The position numbers and the translations under genes were made by a program. Shown piece by piece: positions 22,324 through 22,638 of a stretch of DNA of 22,638 nucleotides; the first letter of the stretch is position 1; every line of letters begins with the position of its first letter. The notes beneath the pieces were generated by a model that worked only from the letters and a program-made list of their open reading frames with translations, did no database searches and was not told the DNA's origin. This DNA comes from JBOFLO01 sp051657905. Its GTDB lineage: Bacteria; Patescibacteriota; Gracilibacteria; UBA1369. The stretch lies in assembly GCA_051657905.1 (NCBI GenBank), contig JBOFLO010000073.1, positions 1-22,638 of the forward strand. The letters are read 5' to 3'.

Positions 22324-22638
22324 TTAAACTGGCTTGGCTAAAACAATTAGACGATTCAAGTCTGTTCCAACGGGGGTACAGGTGATTAAAGTCAGACGGT
22401 CGCTGCCGTCTTGAGTTAAGACTTCTACCTGGCTTGGACTAACCACTTTCTTTTCGTAAACTACGTATTTGTATTTTTTCTGATCTTGATAAACTACAAC
22501 TTCATCGCCGACGCTGACCTGATGGAGAAGCGCAAAAACGTCTTTGAAGCGGCCTGGATCCCATGGGAAATAGGAGCTGTGACCGGTGATTACTACATTA
22601 CCATTATCTCCCGGATAGGCAGTACCGGGATAGTGCAC
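22324..22638 (-). CDS. Sortase, catalytic C-terminal part (5' end outside window)
   Basis: The last 104 or so residues of a sortase, open at the window edge. The catalytic histidine is in VVITGHSSYFP, the catalytic cysteine in LTLITCTPVGTDLNRLIV, and the arginine in the same stretch, giving the His-Cys-Arg set of this family. The TCTPxGxxxNRLIV arrangement suggests a class D or E type enzyme, which often uses LPxTG or LAxTG substrates. It would join surface proteins to the cell envelope. The protein at 11610 ends with an LAQTG sorting-like tail and is a possible substrate. The N-terminal membrane anchor expected for a sortase lies outside the window. Confidence 0.93.
   Translation of the reverse strand: MHYPGTAYPGDNGNVVITGHSSYFPWDPGRFKDVFALLHQVSVGDEVVVYQDQKKYKYVVYEKKVVSPSQVEVLTQDGSDRLTLITCTPVGTDLNRLIVLAKPV

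Noticed and set aside
1..22638. Recoding of TGA as glycine (genetic code 25)
   Set aside because: All genes are full length in the standard code and use the GGN glycine codons freely. Regular use of TGA for glycine would have broken these frames.

Overview
This is a low-GC, gene-dense window with 21 protein genes (two cut by the window edges), one tRNA and very little spare DNA. I see no phage genes, no insertion sequence and no CRISPR array. The gene content fits a monoderm-like member of the Candidate Phyla Radiation (Patescibacteria), perhaps near Peregrinibacteria. That is an inference from these traits: an SLH-domain secreted propeller protein, a sortase with a sortase-type tail on another protein, membrane-anchored C39-like peptidase, CdaA/CdaR, many short lysine-rich orphan proteins, and almost no Shine-Dalgarno sequences. 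All genes read through in the standard code. None of the 21 stop codons is TGA (15 TAA, 6 TAG).

Layout. 1-2825 (+): the end of 6-phosphogluconate dehydrogenase, then zwf, pgl and a small membrane protein, an oxidative pentose phosphate operon. 2827-3921 (-): HflX GTPase. 4067-4612 (+): an acidic orphan protein, closed by a strong bidirectional terminator. 4677-7385 (-): a 902-residue secreted protein with SLH repeats and a beta-propeller. 7652-10498 (-): DnaQ-like exonuclease, a MOP-family flippase and a C39-like peptidase, with tRNA-Phe(GAA) just upstream. 10630-11609: a long noncoding stretch with a good promoter, several RNA-like hairpins and a long palindrome. 11610-14634 (+): a double-membrane-segment protein with a copper-less cupredoxin domain, then the cdaA-cdaR cyclic-di-AMP pair. 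14631-16395 (-): three orphan genes in one operon. 16538-17623 (+): YchF. 17716-21399 (-): a RelA/SpoT homologue with a C-terminal membrane domain, and mnmA. 21501-22638 (-): a DUF4256 protein and a sortase cut by the window edge.

How they fit together. The sugar genes make NADPH and pentose phosphates. CdaA (cyclic di-AMP) and the Rel protein ((p)ppGpp breakdown, to judge from its residues) are nucleotide second-messenger enzymes. The sortase, the protein with the LAQTG tail, the SLH protein, the flippase and the C39 peptidase all point to a built cell surface.

The most unusual items are: (1) a family of long palindromes (7501, 11299, 20209) in which the inner core is shared but the outer arms are unique to each site, the reverse of a MITE; (2) a Rel protein whose synthetase site has lost its acidic residues and which carries four membrane segments; (3) a cupredoxin domain with every copper ligand replaced; (4) a candidate structured RNA at about 10793-11230; (5) the lack of TGA stops and of Shine-Dalgarno sequences.
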